Origin: Pseudoalteromonas ulvae UL12
GTDB lineage: Bacteria; Pseudomonadota; Gammaproteobacteria; Enterobacterales; Alteromonadaceae
DNA length: 64,000 nt
Reading direction: 5' to 3'
NCBI RefSeq assembly: GCF_014925405.1
Contig: NZ_AQHJ01000029.1
Span: 1-64,000 of the forward strand
The notes beneath the pieces were generated by a model that was not told where the DNA came from, did not search any database, and saw only the letters and a list, made by a program, of their open reading frames with translations. The position numbers were made by a program, and so were the translations under genes. Positions 37,121-44,822 of this stretch are shown piece after piece (the first letter of the stretch is position 1; every line of letters begins with the position of its first letter).

Positions 37121-38322
37121 CAGAAGCATTAATAATAAGAGTAAATGGTAGCCAATCGGCAGCCATTAATTGGCTAATTTGGTCGCAAGCAGAACACGAA
37201 ATTATCGCCAGTGGCACACTAGATGGCGCAGATGAATTAGATGCATTAACTGATAAAGCACAAGGTCGAGAGTGTGTCTTGTTGTTACCCGCATCACAAG
37301 CGCAATTAAAGCGAGTCACGTTACCGAGTAAATGGGGCGCGAAACTTCAGCAGGCACTGCCATTTATTATTGAAGATGAAATCGCCAGCGATATTGATGA
37401 TGTATTTATTGCTGTTGGGCAAGCACATAATATTGACGATAAACACCAGCTTGATGTGGCAATTGTCGATGAACAATGGATGACGCAGTGGCTGGAGTGT
37501 TTAACCTCGCATGGATTAGCGCCGAGCAAAGTCCTTCCTGATGCGATGTTATTGCCGCTTCCAGAAGATGAACACCATGTTAGTGCTATCGAACTTGATG
37601 GAAAATGGTTGTTTAGAGGGATGCCTTGGCATATTGCGCAAGTAGAGCGCCCTTGGTTGGAGATGTATCTTCATGCGCAAAAAGTGGAGACGGTTCGTCA
37701 TTATTCGCCGTGTGATTTTACTGGGGTGAACTTAGAGTCAAATCCTGATGATGTTGACCTCCCTTTAGCAATTTTCGCGCGTCAATTACCTCACTGCACA
37801 TTTAATTTATTACAAGGTCAGTACAAGGTTAAAAAACAAGGCTCGCCGTTTTGGCGCACTTGGCGGGCACCACTGATTGCAGCTTCTGTGGCATTGGTTT
37901 TATCCTTGGGCTTTAAAGCAACTGCCTTGTATCAAATTAATCAGCAGTTAATACAAAGTGAAGCAGACATTACTGCGCAGTATTTGTCGGCCTTTCCTGG
38001 CAGTAAGGTTCGTTTTCATTTAATTCGTAATCAAATCCGAAACAAACTCGCGGCAGTTGATGGTGAGTCAGAAAGTGATTTCTTAGCATTGATGGAGTCG
38101 GTAGTGCCTGTATTTTCATCGGTCAAAGCATTCCATCCTGAGTCATTACGTTATGATGCCAAGCGACAAGAATTACGTTTTAGAGCGGTCGGTAAAGACT
38201 TCCAAAGTTTTAACCAAGTAAAAACCGAGCTAGAAAAACGGGGTTTAACTGTTGAGCAAGGTGGGTTAAATAACGAAGGTGATACGGTTGTAGGAGAGCT
38301 AAAAGTGAGGGTTCAAGCATGA
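37117..38322 (+). CDS. gspL: Type II secretion protein GspL
   Basis: GspL binds GspE on the cytoplasmic side and GspM in the periplasm. The 401-residue product has an actin-like cytoplasmic domain (VLLLPASQAQLKRVTLPSKW, then LPDAMLLPLPED), one membrane segment (about 250-270, PLIAASVALVLSLGFKATAL) and a ferredoxin-like periplasmic domain. The start GTG at 37117 overlaps gspK; the stop overlaps gspM by four bases. Confidence 0.94.
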   Translation: MTEALIIRVNGSQSAAINWLIWSQAEHEIIASGTLDGADELDALTDKAQGRECVLLLPASQAQLKRVTLPSKWGAKLQQALPFIIEDEIASDIDDVFIAVGQAHNIDDKHQLDVAIVDEQWMTQWLECLTSHGLAPSKVLPDAMLLPLPEDEHHVSAIELDGKWLFRGMPWHIAQVERPWLEMYLHAQKVETVRHYSPCDFTGVNLESNPDDVDLPLAIFARQLPHCTFNLLQGQYKVKKQGSPFWRTWRAPLIAASVALVLSLGFKATALYQINQQLIQSEADITAQYLSAFPGSKVRFHLIRNQIRNKLAAVDGESESDFLALMESVVPVFSSVKAFHPESLRYDAKRQELRFRAVGKDFQSFNQVKTELEKRGLTVEQGGLNNEGDTVVGELKVRVQA

Positions 38323-38789
38323 ATCAGGTAGTTAAATATTGGCAATCCTTAAATGCGAAAGAGCAAAAACTACTCAGCATTGCGGGTGGAGTATTTGTTT
38401 TGTTTGTGTTGGTGATGGGTGTGATTCGCCCTTTGAATGCCGCATTAGCAAAAGCTGAAAAAGAGCTCGCCAGCCAGCAACAATTAGCGGTGTGGTTGCA
38501 AACAAGTATTCAGAAAATCAAAGCCAGTAACCCTCGTGCTGTGTCTAGTTCGGCGTCGTTGAGTAGCCTAGTTAATACCAGTAAAAATCGCTATAACATC
38601 ACTATTAACCGGATGCAGCCAAAAGATGATAGCTTGCGGGTGAGTATCGATACTGTCGAGTTTAATAAATTGGTCGATTGGTTAGCAGAATTAACCGCTC
38701 AACACGGAGTGATGATCACCAATGTTGAACTGAGCAAGCATGATAGTCCTGGATTTGTGAAGGTAAACCGTTTGGTAATTGAGAAGTAA
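38319..38789 (+). CDS. gspM: Type II secretion protein GspM
   Basis: GspM is a small bitopic inner-membrane protein that stabilises GspL. The 156-residue product has the WQSLNAKEQKLLSIAGGVF start, a single membrane segment (about residues 19-39), a coiled-coil-like stretch and a ferredoxin-like C-terminal domain (ITINRMQPKDDSLRVSIDTVEF). Its stop lies one base before the gspN start. Confidence 0.93.
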   Translation: MNQVVKYWQSLNAKEQKLLSIAGGVFVLFVLVMGVIRPLNAALAKAEKELASQQQLAVWLQTSIQKIKASNPRAVSSSASLSSLVNTSKNRYNITINRMQPKDDSLRVSIDTVEFNKLVDWLAELTAQHGVMITNVELSKHDSPGFVKVNRLVIEK

Positions 38790-38790
38790 T

Positions 38791-39549
38791 ATGAAAAAAA
38801 CGATCTTTTTAGTCATCCTGTTTATGGTCTCTTGGTTATTTTTTATTGTGTGTTTAATGCCAGCACATATTGCGGTAAGTGCTGCGCAGCCATATTTGCC
38901 AAAGCAGTTACAAATCGGCGATGTATCGGGCACATTATGGCAAGGCCGAGTTAGCGAACTTCTCTATCAGGGCACGTATATCCAAGGTGTAGATTGGCAG
39001 TTGTCTGGAGGAACATTACTCCTTGGGCAAGCGAAATTGGCCGTCACCTTTGGTGATGCGAAGCAGGCTCAATTGTTATCAGGAAAAAGTGAGATCAATT
39101 ATGGTTTGTTTAACGCGCAGCTGACATTATCAAATACATTGTTACGCGCTCCTTTACAAACTGTGATTAGCCAACTGCAATTACCACTACCTATTAATAT
39201 CAAAGGCCGCTTGTTGGCTGATATCCCGCTTTATCAGTTAGGGGCTCCATACTGTGAATTACTGCAAGGGGACTTGATGACTCAAGATGTCTCAGTGCAA
39301 GGTACTTCAGGCTGGTTTAGTCTTGATACGATTTTAGGGGAAGCTTCCTGCCAAGAAGGAGGGGTGGCATTAAAGATTGAGCCTGATAATGAATTAGGGC
39401 TTGAGCTTAATGCGGTGTTATCGGGTCCAAATCAATTGGCCGCTTCAGGGTTTGTTAAACCTGCTGAGTCATTGCCGCGAGATGTTCATAACGCAGTGAA
39501 ATTTTTAGGCCGTGCTGATGCCCAAGGGCGTTACACGCTTCGTTTTTAA
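38791..39549 (+). CDS. gspN: Type II secretion protein GspN
   Basis: GspN is a bitopic inner-membrane protein present in many but not all type II systems. From ATG 38791 it has 252 residues: one N-terminal membrane segment (about 5-25) and a beta-rich periplasmic domain (VSGTLWQGRVSELLYQGTYIQGVDWQL). GAGAAG overlaps the gspM end and lies just before the ATG. A TTG at 38779 is less likely. It is the last of twelve gsp genes; the UPF0149 gene follows within 20 bp. Confidence 0.9.
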   Translation: MKKTIFLVILFMVSWLFFIVCLMPAHIAVSAAQPYLPKQLQIGDVSGTLWQGRVSELLYQGTYIQGVDWQLSGGTLLLGQAKLAVTFGDAKQAQLLSGKSEINYGLFNAQLTLSNTLLRAPLQTVISQLQLPLPINIKGRLLADIPLYQLGAPYCELLQGDLMTQDVSVQGTSGWFSLDTILGEASCQEGGVALKIEPDNELGLELNAVLSGPNQLAASGFVKPAESLPRDVHNAVKFLGRADAQGRYTLRF

Positions 39550-39568
39550 TTAAAAAGGTTTTGATACG

Positions 39569-40192
39569 GTGCAACAACTTCATTTAACATCCGATGAAAA
39601 GCAGGCGCTAGCTGCGTGGCTCACTTCCCCTGAGCTTGCTGGCAAAGCGATGCCATTTGCTCAGCTCGAAGGGTATTTGTTCGCCTTAATTTGTGCCCCA
39701 GCTCCACTTGAAATGGATGTATGGGTCAAGCAAGTGATCGGTGAAGATATTAGTGCACTATCGGAAGATCAATTATTTGCATTAATGGCGCTTCATAATG
39801 AGATGAGTGAGCAAGTCTTTGAAACGGGATTTGTATTACCGAGTTATCTTAAAACGTTGGCTGGGCAATGTATTGAAGATCAAACCCAAGGAGATGGTCA
39901 GCTTTGGTGTTTAGGTTTTGCACTCGGTGCGATTGACTATGTCAGTGATATTTTGAAAAGCGGTCAACTTGATCAGCAATTAAATGAAAGTTTTACATTG
40001 GCATTTAATTGTTTATCTGTGCTCGCGCAGCCAGAACAGATAGCTTCGAATGCAAAACAGCTCTCGATGCCAGATGACGTCTATTTGACCAATATGATTT
40101 CTTTAATGCCTGATTTTGCGCTTGGTTTTGCCGAGTTGGTCGAAATGGCTGCTTTGCAAAGTGGCTTATTTGATCAAGAAGGTTGGGAATAA
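39569..40192 (+). CDS. UPF0149 (YecA/YgfB-like) family protein
   Basis: The 207-residue helical cytoplasmic protein matches the UPF0149 family in its early AMPFAQLEGYLFALICAP segment and in GQLWCLGFALGAIDYVSDI. Some relatives carry a C-terminal SEC-C zinc motif; this one ends without it. The family's biochemical role is not settled. It starts with GTG 39569 and sits 20 bp after gspN, so it is probably co-transcribed with the type II operon; a function in secretion is not implied. It ends at a bidirectional terminator. Confidence 0.85.
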   Translation: MQQLHLTSDEKQALAAWLTSPELAGKAMPFAQLEGYLFALICAPAPLEMDVWVKQVIGEDISALSEDQLFALMALHNEMSEQVFETGFVLPSYLKTLAGQCIEDQTQGDGQLWCLGFALGAIDYVSDILKSGQLDQQLNESFTLAFNCLSVLAQPEQIASNAKQLSMPDDVYLTNMISLMPDFALGFAELVEMAALQSGLFDQEGWE

Positions 40193-40204
40193 ACAAGGTT
40201 AAAT

Positions 40205-40233
40205 AAAAAAAGGAAGCGTGGCTTCCTTTTTTT
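40205..40233. terminator. Bidirectional terminator after the gsp operon
   Basis: AAAAAAAGGAAGC and GCTTCCTTTTTTT pair around GTG. It serves the rightward gsp/UPF0149 transcript and the leftward zinc-ribbon gene, whose stop codon overlaps it by two bases. Confidence 0.92.
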
Positions 40234-40432
40234 ATGCGAAATCTAACGCGATATCCGTACAGCCTTTATCACAGCGGGCGCCCGGGTTGGCACTTTGTTG
40301 TGGTAAGAATAAGCGGATATTCTGTTTGCATATCGGGCAGGGCACCGAGCGACCTTGCATCAGTTTTTTAATCGTCGCTTTTTGATCATTAAATGATTTG
40401 GCGGATGATTTATTCAGTGCTGAGAAGTCCAT
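40232..40432 (-). CDS. Small four-cysteine (zinc-ribbon-like) protein
   Basis: The 66-residue product has CPIC in its middle and CDKGC near its end, a spacing that fits a small zinc ribbon. The N-terminal half is polar and helical. Similar tiny proteins occur next to housekeeping genes in related marine bacteria, with no known role. It lies one base after the 40434-40784 gene on the same strand, so the two are co-transcribed. It is short, but the cysteine pattern and the tight operon spacing support it as real. Confidence 0.7.
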   Translation of the reverse strand: MDFSALNKSSAKSFNDQKATIKKLMQGRSVPCPICKQNIRLFLPQQSANPGARCDKGCTDIALDFA

Positions 40433-40433
40433 A

Positions 40434-40784
40434 TTATTTGCGCTTTATGCGAGTGGCCATAATTTGGCAGACTTGGCGTAATTTATCCCCATAGAAAAAC
40501 GGGTTCAGATCGCGCTGATCACAATAACGTTTGTGCCAAGCAATGACTTTGTCATCCGACGTGGTGGTTTCTTCAATATGAATCCGCTCTTTTTCTCGTA
40601 AGCGAATGGTGTCTATGATCTCGATTCTCACGTCTTTTGCTAAGCTTTCTTTTTGCAGTTTTGTTGAATCGCTGAGCTTGCCTGTAATTTGTTCAAAGAG
40701 TTTGTCGCGAGGTTCTTTAATTGTCGGGTGGTCAATACTTAGTAACGCTAAGATGATGACTACAAATATAAAAAAATTCTTCAT
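40434..40784 (-). CDS. Small membrane-anchored hypothetical protein
   Basis: The 116-residue product starts with a hydrophobic segment (MKNFFIFVVIILALLSID), either a signal anchor or an uncleaved signal peptide. It is followed by a charged, helical part that is mostly soluble. Two cysteines (in RYCDQRD and QVCQIM) flank FFYGDKLR and could form a disulfide if periplasmic. No family is recognised. It precedes the zinc-ribbon gene by one base and is divergent from ccoG, 193 bp away. Confidence 0.65.
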   Translation of the reverse strand: MKNFFIFVVIILALLSIDHPTIKEPRDKLFEQITGKLSDSTKLQKESLAKDVRIEIIDTIRLREKERIHIEETTTSDDKVIAWHKRYCDQRDLNPFFYGDKLRQVCQIMATRIKRK

Positions 40785-40977
40785 AAATCACTCTGTTTCT
40801 TGATCTAATTTCAACATTTATACAACGATTGTAATAAAATGCAATTCAGTTACGGGCGTTTTCGGTATTAGTTTCGTAACAAGGGGCATTGTAAAGATAA
40901 CTTCGCGCTCAAGCGACACATTTATTGCGCAGTTGTTTATACTCAAATTAGTTTATCCAAAGGGTCGAGGAACGTCG

Positions 40978-42402
40978 ATGGACAAGAAAATAGACATTAA
41001 GAATATTCCGGTTGATGTAAAAATTCAGCCGCCGAACCCAGATAAGTCCGATCGATTTAATCCTAGAAACAGAATTTATGTTAGGGCGGTGAATGGCTTA
41101 CATCAAATGTTGCGCCAGCGGTTAGGCTTTATCGCTATGCTGTCTTTTATGTTACTGCCTTGGATAACCTTTAATGGTCAGCAAGCGATTTTGTTTGATA
41201 TTTTTGCACAAAAATTCAATATTTTTGGTATGACGCTTTGGCCACAAGATCTAACCATATTGGCTTGGATTTGTATTATTGCTGCATTTGCTTTATTTCT
41301 GGTGACCGCATTTTATGGTCGGGTTTGGTGTGGTTATATGTGCCCGCAAACAGTGTGGACTTTTATTTTTATTTGGTTTGAAGAAAAGTTTGAGGGCAGT
41401 GCAAATCAGCGTAAAAAGCTCGATCAACGGCCGATGGATTTTGATAAATTTTGGCGCAAAACGGCAAAACACAGTAGTTGGGTGGCTTTCTCTTTATTTA
41501 CCTCATTAACCTTTGCTGGGTATTTCACTCCAATAGCACAATTAATGGTGGACTTTTTTACTTGGCAGGCGAGTGCCTATGCGGTTGGTTGTGTGTTGTT
41601 TTTCACTGTGTGTACCTATGGGAATGCAGGCTGGATGCGTGAAATCATGTGTTTGCACATTTGCCCATACTCACGCTTTCAATCTGCCATGTTTGATAAA
41701 GACACCTTTACTGTAACTTATGATGCGGCTCGTGGCGAAAGTAGAGGGCCACGAGGACGTAAACAAGATCCAAAAACACTTGGTCTGGGTGACTGTATTG
41801 ACTGCAACTTATGTGTGCAAGTCTGTCCAACCGGAATCGATATCCGTAATGGCTTACAGTATGAATGTATCAACTGTGGTGCTTGTATCGATGCATGTGA
41901 TGGCGTTATGGATAAAATGAATTATGCCAAAGGGCTAATTGCATATACGACTGAGCGCAATCTAAGCAGCGGAAAAAATACCAAAGCAGTGCGACCAAAA
42001 TTGATAGGTTATAGCGCAGTATTGATCATTATGATTGGCGTGTTGGCTGCTGACATCATTAGTCGCAAGCCAATGGATTTGGATATTATTCGCGATCGAA
42101 ATCAGCTATTTAGAATGACAAATGAAGGTTTAGTTGAAAATACCTATACCCTCAAAATATTAAATAAGTCGCAACAAGACCAATATTACAATATTGAAAT
42201 CGAAGGATTAGCGCATTTTAATTATTTGGGCAAACAAGAAGTGCATATTAAAGCTGGTGAGTCATACAGTTTACCGCTTTCTATCGCGATAGACCCATAT
42301 GATTTGAAGAAGCCAGTGACAGAATTCAACTTTGTTTTATTCAATAAAGACACCCCGGACAGTCGCATTGCGCAACCGAGTAACTTCTTTAAAGGGCGTT
42401 AA
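40978..42402 (+). CDS. ccoG: Cytochrome c oxidase accessory protein CcoG
   Basis: CcoG (RdxA/FixG) is a membrane-bound iron-sulfur protein needed for copper delivery to cbb3 oxidase. From ATG 40978 it has 474 residues, with GAGGAA just upstream. Several membrane segments carry the WCGYMCPQTVW and CLHICPYSRFQ cysteine motifs. Two ferredoxin [4Fe-4S] motifs follow (CIDCNLCVQVCP and CINCGACIDAC), then one more membrane segment and an Ig-like periplasmic domain. No ccoNOPQ genes are nearby, so the gene is detached from the oxidase operon. It ends at a terminator. Confidence 0.95.
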   Translation: MDKKIDIKNIPVDVKIQPPNPDKSDRFNPRNRIYVRAVNGLHQMLRQRLGFIAMLSFMLLPWITFNGQQAILFDIFAQKFNIFGMTLWPQDLTILAWICIIAAFALFLVTAFYGRVWCGYMCPQTVWTFIFIWFEEKFEGSANQRKKLDQRPMDFDKFWRKTAKHSSWVAFSLFTSLTFAGYFTPIAQLMVDFFTWQASAYAVGCVLFFTVCTYGNAGWMREIMCLHICPYSRFQSAMFDKDTFTVTYDAARGESRGPRGRKQDPKTLGLGDCIDCNLCVQVCPTGIDIRNGLQYECINCGACIDACDGVMDKMNYAKGLIAYTTERNLSSGKNTKAVRPKLIGYSAVLIIMIGVLAADIISRKPMDLDIIRDRNQLFRMTNEGLVENTYTLKILNKSQQDQYYNIEIEGLAHFNYLGKQEVHIKAGESYSLPLSIAIDPYDLKKPVTEFNFVLFNKDTPDSRIAQPSNFFKGR

Positions 42403-42426
42403 ACCCACGAATAATGATAAACTCTC

Positions 42427-42453
42427 AAACGAGGCACATGCCTCGTTTTTTTT
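42427..42453 (+). terminator. Terminator between ccoG and srkA
   Basis: AAACGAGGCA and TGCCTCGTTT pair around CA, followed by further T (eight in the run). It lies 25 bp past the ccoG stop and ends 10 bp before the srkA start. Confidence 0.88.
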
Positions 42454-42463
42454 ACGGTGAACT

Positions 42464-43438
42464 ATGAGTCAATTTAATTTTAATGATTTAACCCCTGACC
42501 TTATTTTAGATGCGGTCGAGTCTGTGGGTATTTATGCCGAATCAGGATTGCTGGCGCTTAATAGCTACGAAAACAGAGTCTATCAATTTAAGGCAGAAGA
42601 TGGTCTTCGTTATGTCGCAAAGTTTTACCGTCCTGAACGCTGGAGCGCGCAGCAGATCAAAGAAGAGCATGCATTTGCTTTTGAGCTTGCGGACGCTGAA
42701 GTGCCAGTTGTCGCGCCGATTTTGCGAGATAACGAGAGTTTATTTAGTCACCAAGGTTATTTGTTTACGTTATTTCCAAGTGTGGGCGGGCGAATTTTTG
42801 AGGTCGATAACCTCGACCAGCTTGATGTGCTTGGACGACTTATTGGTCGGATGCATCAAACAGCGAAAGCTAAGCCATTTAGCCATCGCCCAACTATTAC
42901 GACTCAAGAATATTTGCATCAAGCACGCGCGCATTTGGTGGCAAGTGATTTGATCCCCATGACACTCACCACTTCGTTTTATACCATTTTAGATTTAGTG
43001 ATTGAGCATGTTGCGCAACAATACCATGCGGCTGATCTCATTCGCTTGCATGGTGACTGTCATGCAGGCAATATTATGTGGACCAATGATCAGCTAAGGT
43101 TTGTTGACTTGGACGATAGTCGCATGGGGCCAGCTATCCAAGATTTATGGATGATGCTCAGTGGCGATCGCCAAAACCAGCTGATGCAGCTTGATACGTT
43201 AGTTGCAGCGTATGAGGAGTTTTGTCCTTTGGATGCGAAGCAATTTAAGTTGATTGAGCCTCTTAGAGCGCTTCGTATGGTGCATTACATGGGGTGGGTT
43301 GCTAAACGTTGGCAAGATCCTGCTTTTCCACGGAACTTTCCGTGGTTTGCATCAGACAAATACTGGGAACAACAAATCTTAGCTCTAAAAGAGCAATTAT
43401 CAGCATTACAAGAGCCTGCGCTTAGTTTAATGCCTTAA
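42464..43438 (+). CDS. srkA: Stress response serine/threonine kinase SrkA (YihE/RdoA)
   Basis: SrkA is a cytoplasmic kinase with an aminoglycoside phosphotransferase-like fold that limits stress-induced cell death in E. coli. The 324-residue product has the family start (LTPDLILDAVESVGIYAESGLLALNSYENRV), a catalytic loop LHGDCHAGNIMW (Asp198) and the metal-binding VDLDDSRMGPAIQDLW. It lies 12 bp upstream of dsbA, the same yihE-dsbA arrangement as in enterobacteria, which supports the call. It probably starts the transcript that includes both dsbA genes. Confidence 0.94.
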   Translation: MSQFNFNDLTPDLILDAVESVGIYAESGLLALNSYENRVYQFKAEDGLRYVAKFYRPERWSAQQIKEEHAFAFELADAEVPVVAPILRDNESLFSHQGYLFTLFPSVGGRIFEVDNLDQLDVLGRLIGRMHQTAKAKPFSHRPTITTQEYLHQARAHLVASDLIPMTLTTSFYTILDLVIEHVAQQYHAADLIRLHGDCHAGNIMWTNDQLRFVDLDDSRMGPAIQDLWMMLSGDRQNQLMQLDTLVAAYEEFCPLDAKQFKLIEPLRALRMVHYMGWVAKRWQDPAFPRNFPWFASDKYWEQQILALKEQLSALQEPALSLMP

Positions 43439-43450
43439 GAAGAGACGATT

Positions 43451-44074
43451 ATGATTAAAAAAATTTCACTGACTTTATTAATGTGCCTGATGCCTTTAGC
43501 TGTTTGGGCTGGTCAGTTTGAGGCTGGCAAACATTATGTCGAAATCAATACCGCCAAAAGTGCCAAGCCACAAGTTACCGAGTTTTTCTCTTATTACTGT
43601 CCGCACTGTTACAAAATGGAGCCGGTAGCGATTGCATTAGCGCAACAATTACCTGCAGGAGTTGAGCTACAGAAAAGCCACGTCGACTTTTTGCGTGGAT
43701 TGAATAAAGAGCAGCAAACGATTTTATCTCGTGGTTATTTAGTTGCTAAAGAAAAAGGGGTTGCTGATAAAATGAGTGCCGCTATTTTTAACTATATTCA
43801 CCGTGATCGCGCTCAGTTTGATTCAATCAAAGATGTGCGTGACCTGTTTGTGCTCAATGGCTTTGAAGGCAAAGAGTTTGATGATTTGGCGTTTACTATG
43901 CCAATTGAAGCGCAAATCAATGAAATGGCGGCAGCACAAACAAAATACAGTGATTTAGGTGCGTTATCTGGCGTGCCTACCTTTATCGTAAATGGTAAAT
44001 ACAAAGTGAATTACCATGAAGTGAGCTCTCAAGAAGAGTTCAATCAACTAGTTAGCTTTTTACTAGAAAAATAA
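43451..44074 (+). CDS. dsbA: Periplasmic disulfide oxidase DsbA
   Basis: DsbA introduces disulfides into exported proteins. The 207-residue product has a signal peptide (MIKKISLTLLMCLMPLAVWA), a thioredoxin fold with the CPHC active site (Cys50-Cys53) and the cis-proline loop GVPTFIVNG. CPHC is the canonical DsbA sequence. It follows srkA by 12 bp and precedes a second dsbA-like gene by 34 bp. A DsbB partner is not encoded nearby. Confidence 0.95.
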   Translation: MIKKISLTLLMCLMPLAVWAGQFEAGKHYVEINTAKSAKPQVTEFFSYYCPHCYKMEPVAIALAQQLPAGVELQKSHVDFLRGLNKEQQTILSRGYLVAKEKGVADKMSAAIFNYIHRDRAQFDSIKDVRDLFVLNGFEGKEFDDLAFTMPIEAQINEMAAAQTKYSDLGALSGVPTFIVNGKYKVNYHEVSSQEEFNQLVSFLLEK

Positions 44075-44108
44075 TTTTAATAATCATAATGAGTGGAGAA
44101 TACAAAGC

Positions 44109-44741
44109 ATGAAGTTTGTCACAGGATTGATTTTAGCAGCACTAATGTCACCGTTTGCATTAATGGCGGCCGATTACGAAGAAGGTGTGCACTATGAGGT
44201 GATTTCTGACCGTGCGAGTAAAAAACCAGAAGTAAAAGAGTTTTTCTCTTTTTACTGTCCAGCCTGTAATAACTTTGAACAAGTGGTGTATGACTTAAAA
44301 ACGTTATTACCTAAAGATATCGCGTTTAAGAAAAGTCATGTTGATTTTATGGGTGGAAATACAGCTGAAAATCAGCAAATGTTGACCCAAGCACTTGCTA
44401 CCGCTGAAGTCTTACCACAAAAAGATAAAATTATTGCGGCGATTTTTAATCATTACCACGGTAAGCGTAATAAGTTTAATGATGTTGCTGATGTGAAAGA
44501 TATCTTTGTTGCACAAGGTGTGGATGCTGATAAATTTGATAAGCTGTACCAAGGTTTTTCGGTCAGAACTAAAGCGGCAAAAATGAAGCGCGATCAGGAC
44601 TTCTTTAAAGAAAAAGGCGCACTTGCATCAGTGCCAACGTTTATTGTTAATGGCCAGTATAAAATTAACTTTGGCGGTAAAACAGGCATTGCCTCTGCAG
44701 AAGATATGAATAAGTTAATTACCTATTTAAACAATAAATAA
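44109..44741 (+). CDS. Second DsbA-like thiol oxidase with a CPAC active site
   Basis: A paralogue of the preceding gene, 210 residues with a signal peptide (MKFVTGLILAALMSPFALMA). The active site is CPAC (Cys50-Cys53), at the same residue numbers as CPHC in the first copy. The cis-proline loop SVPTFIVNGQYKINF is kept. Alanine in place of histidine between the cysteines usually changes the redox potential. The two proteins share length, layout and the EFFSxYCP segment, so a local duplication is likely. It ends at a strong terminator. Whether it is an oxidase or has another thiol role is unknown. Confidence 0.9.
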   Translation: MKFVTGLILAALMSPFALMAADYEEGVHYEVISDRASKKPEVKEFFSFYCPACNNFEQVVYDLKTLLPKDIAFKKSHVDFMGGNTAENQQMLTQALATAEVLPQKDKIIAAIFNHYHGKRNKFNDVADVKDIFVAQGVDADKFDKLYQGFSVRTKAAKMKRDQDFFKEKGALASVPTFIVNGQYKINFGGKTGIASAEDMNKLITYLNNK

Positions 44742-44760
44742 TACTGTTTAGCTGCATTTA

Positions 44761-44796
44761 AAAAGCCCTCAGCGTTAACGTTTGAGGGCTTTTTTG
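44761..44796. terminator. Bidirectional terminator after the tandem dsbA genes
   Basis: GCCCTCA and TGAGGGC pair, with AAAAA before and six T after. It separates the dsbA pair from the convergent GlyGly-CTERM gene. Confidence 0.9.
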
Positions 44797-44822
44797 TAGC
44801 TGATGTATTCATTCAGTCAGTG

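Noticed and set aside
40803..40817. FNR-like box (TTGAT...TTCAA) upstream of ccoG
   Set aside because: The half-sites are spaced 15 rather than 14 bases and the second half has one mismatch, so it does not meet the FNR consensus TTGAT-N4-ATCAA.
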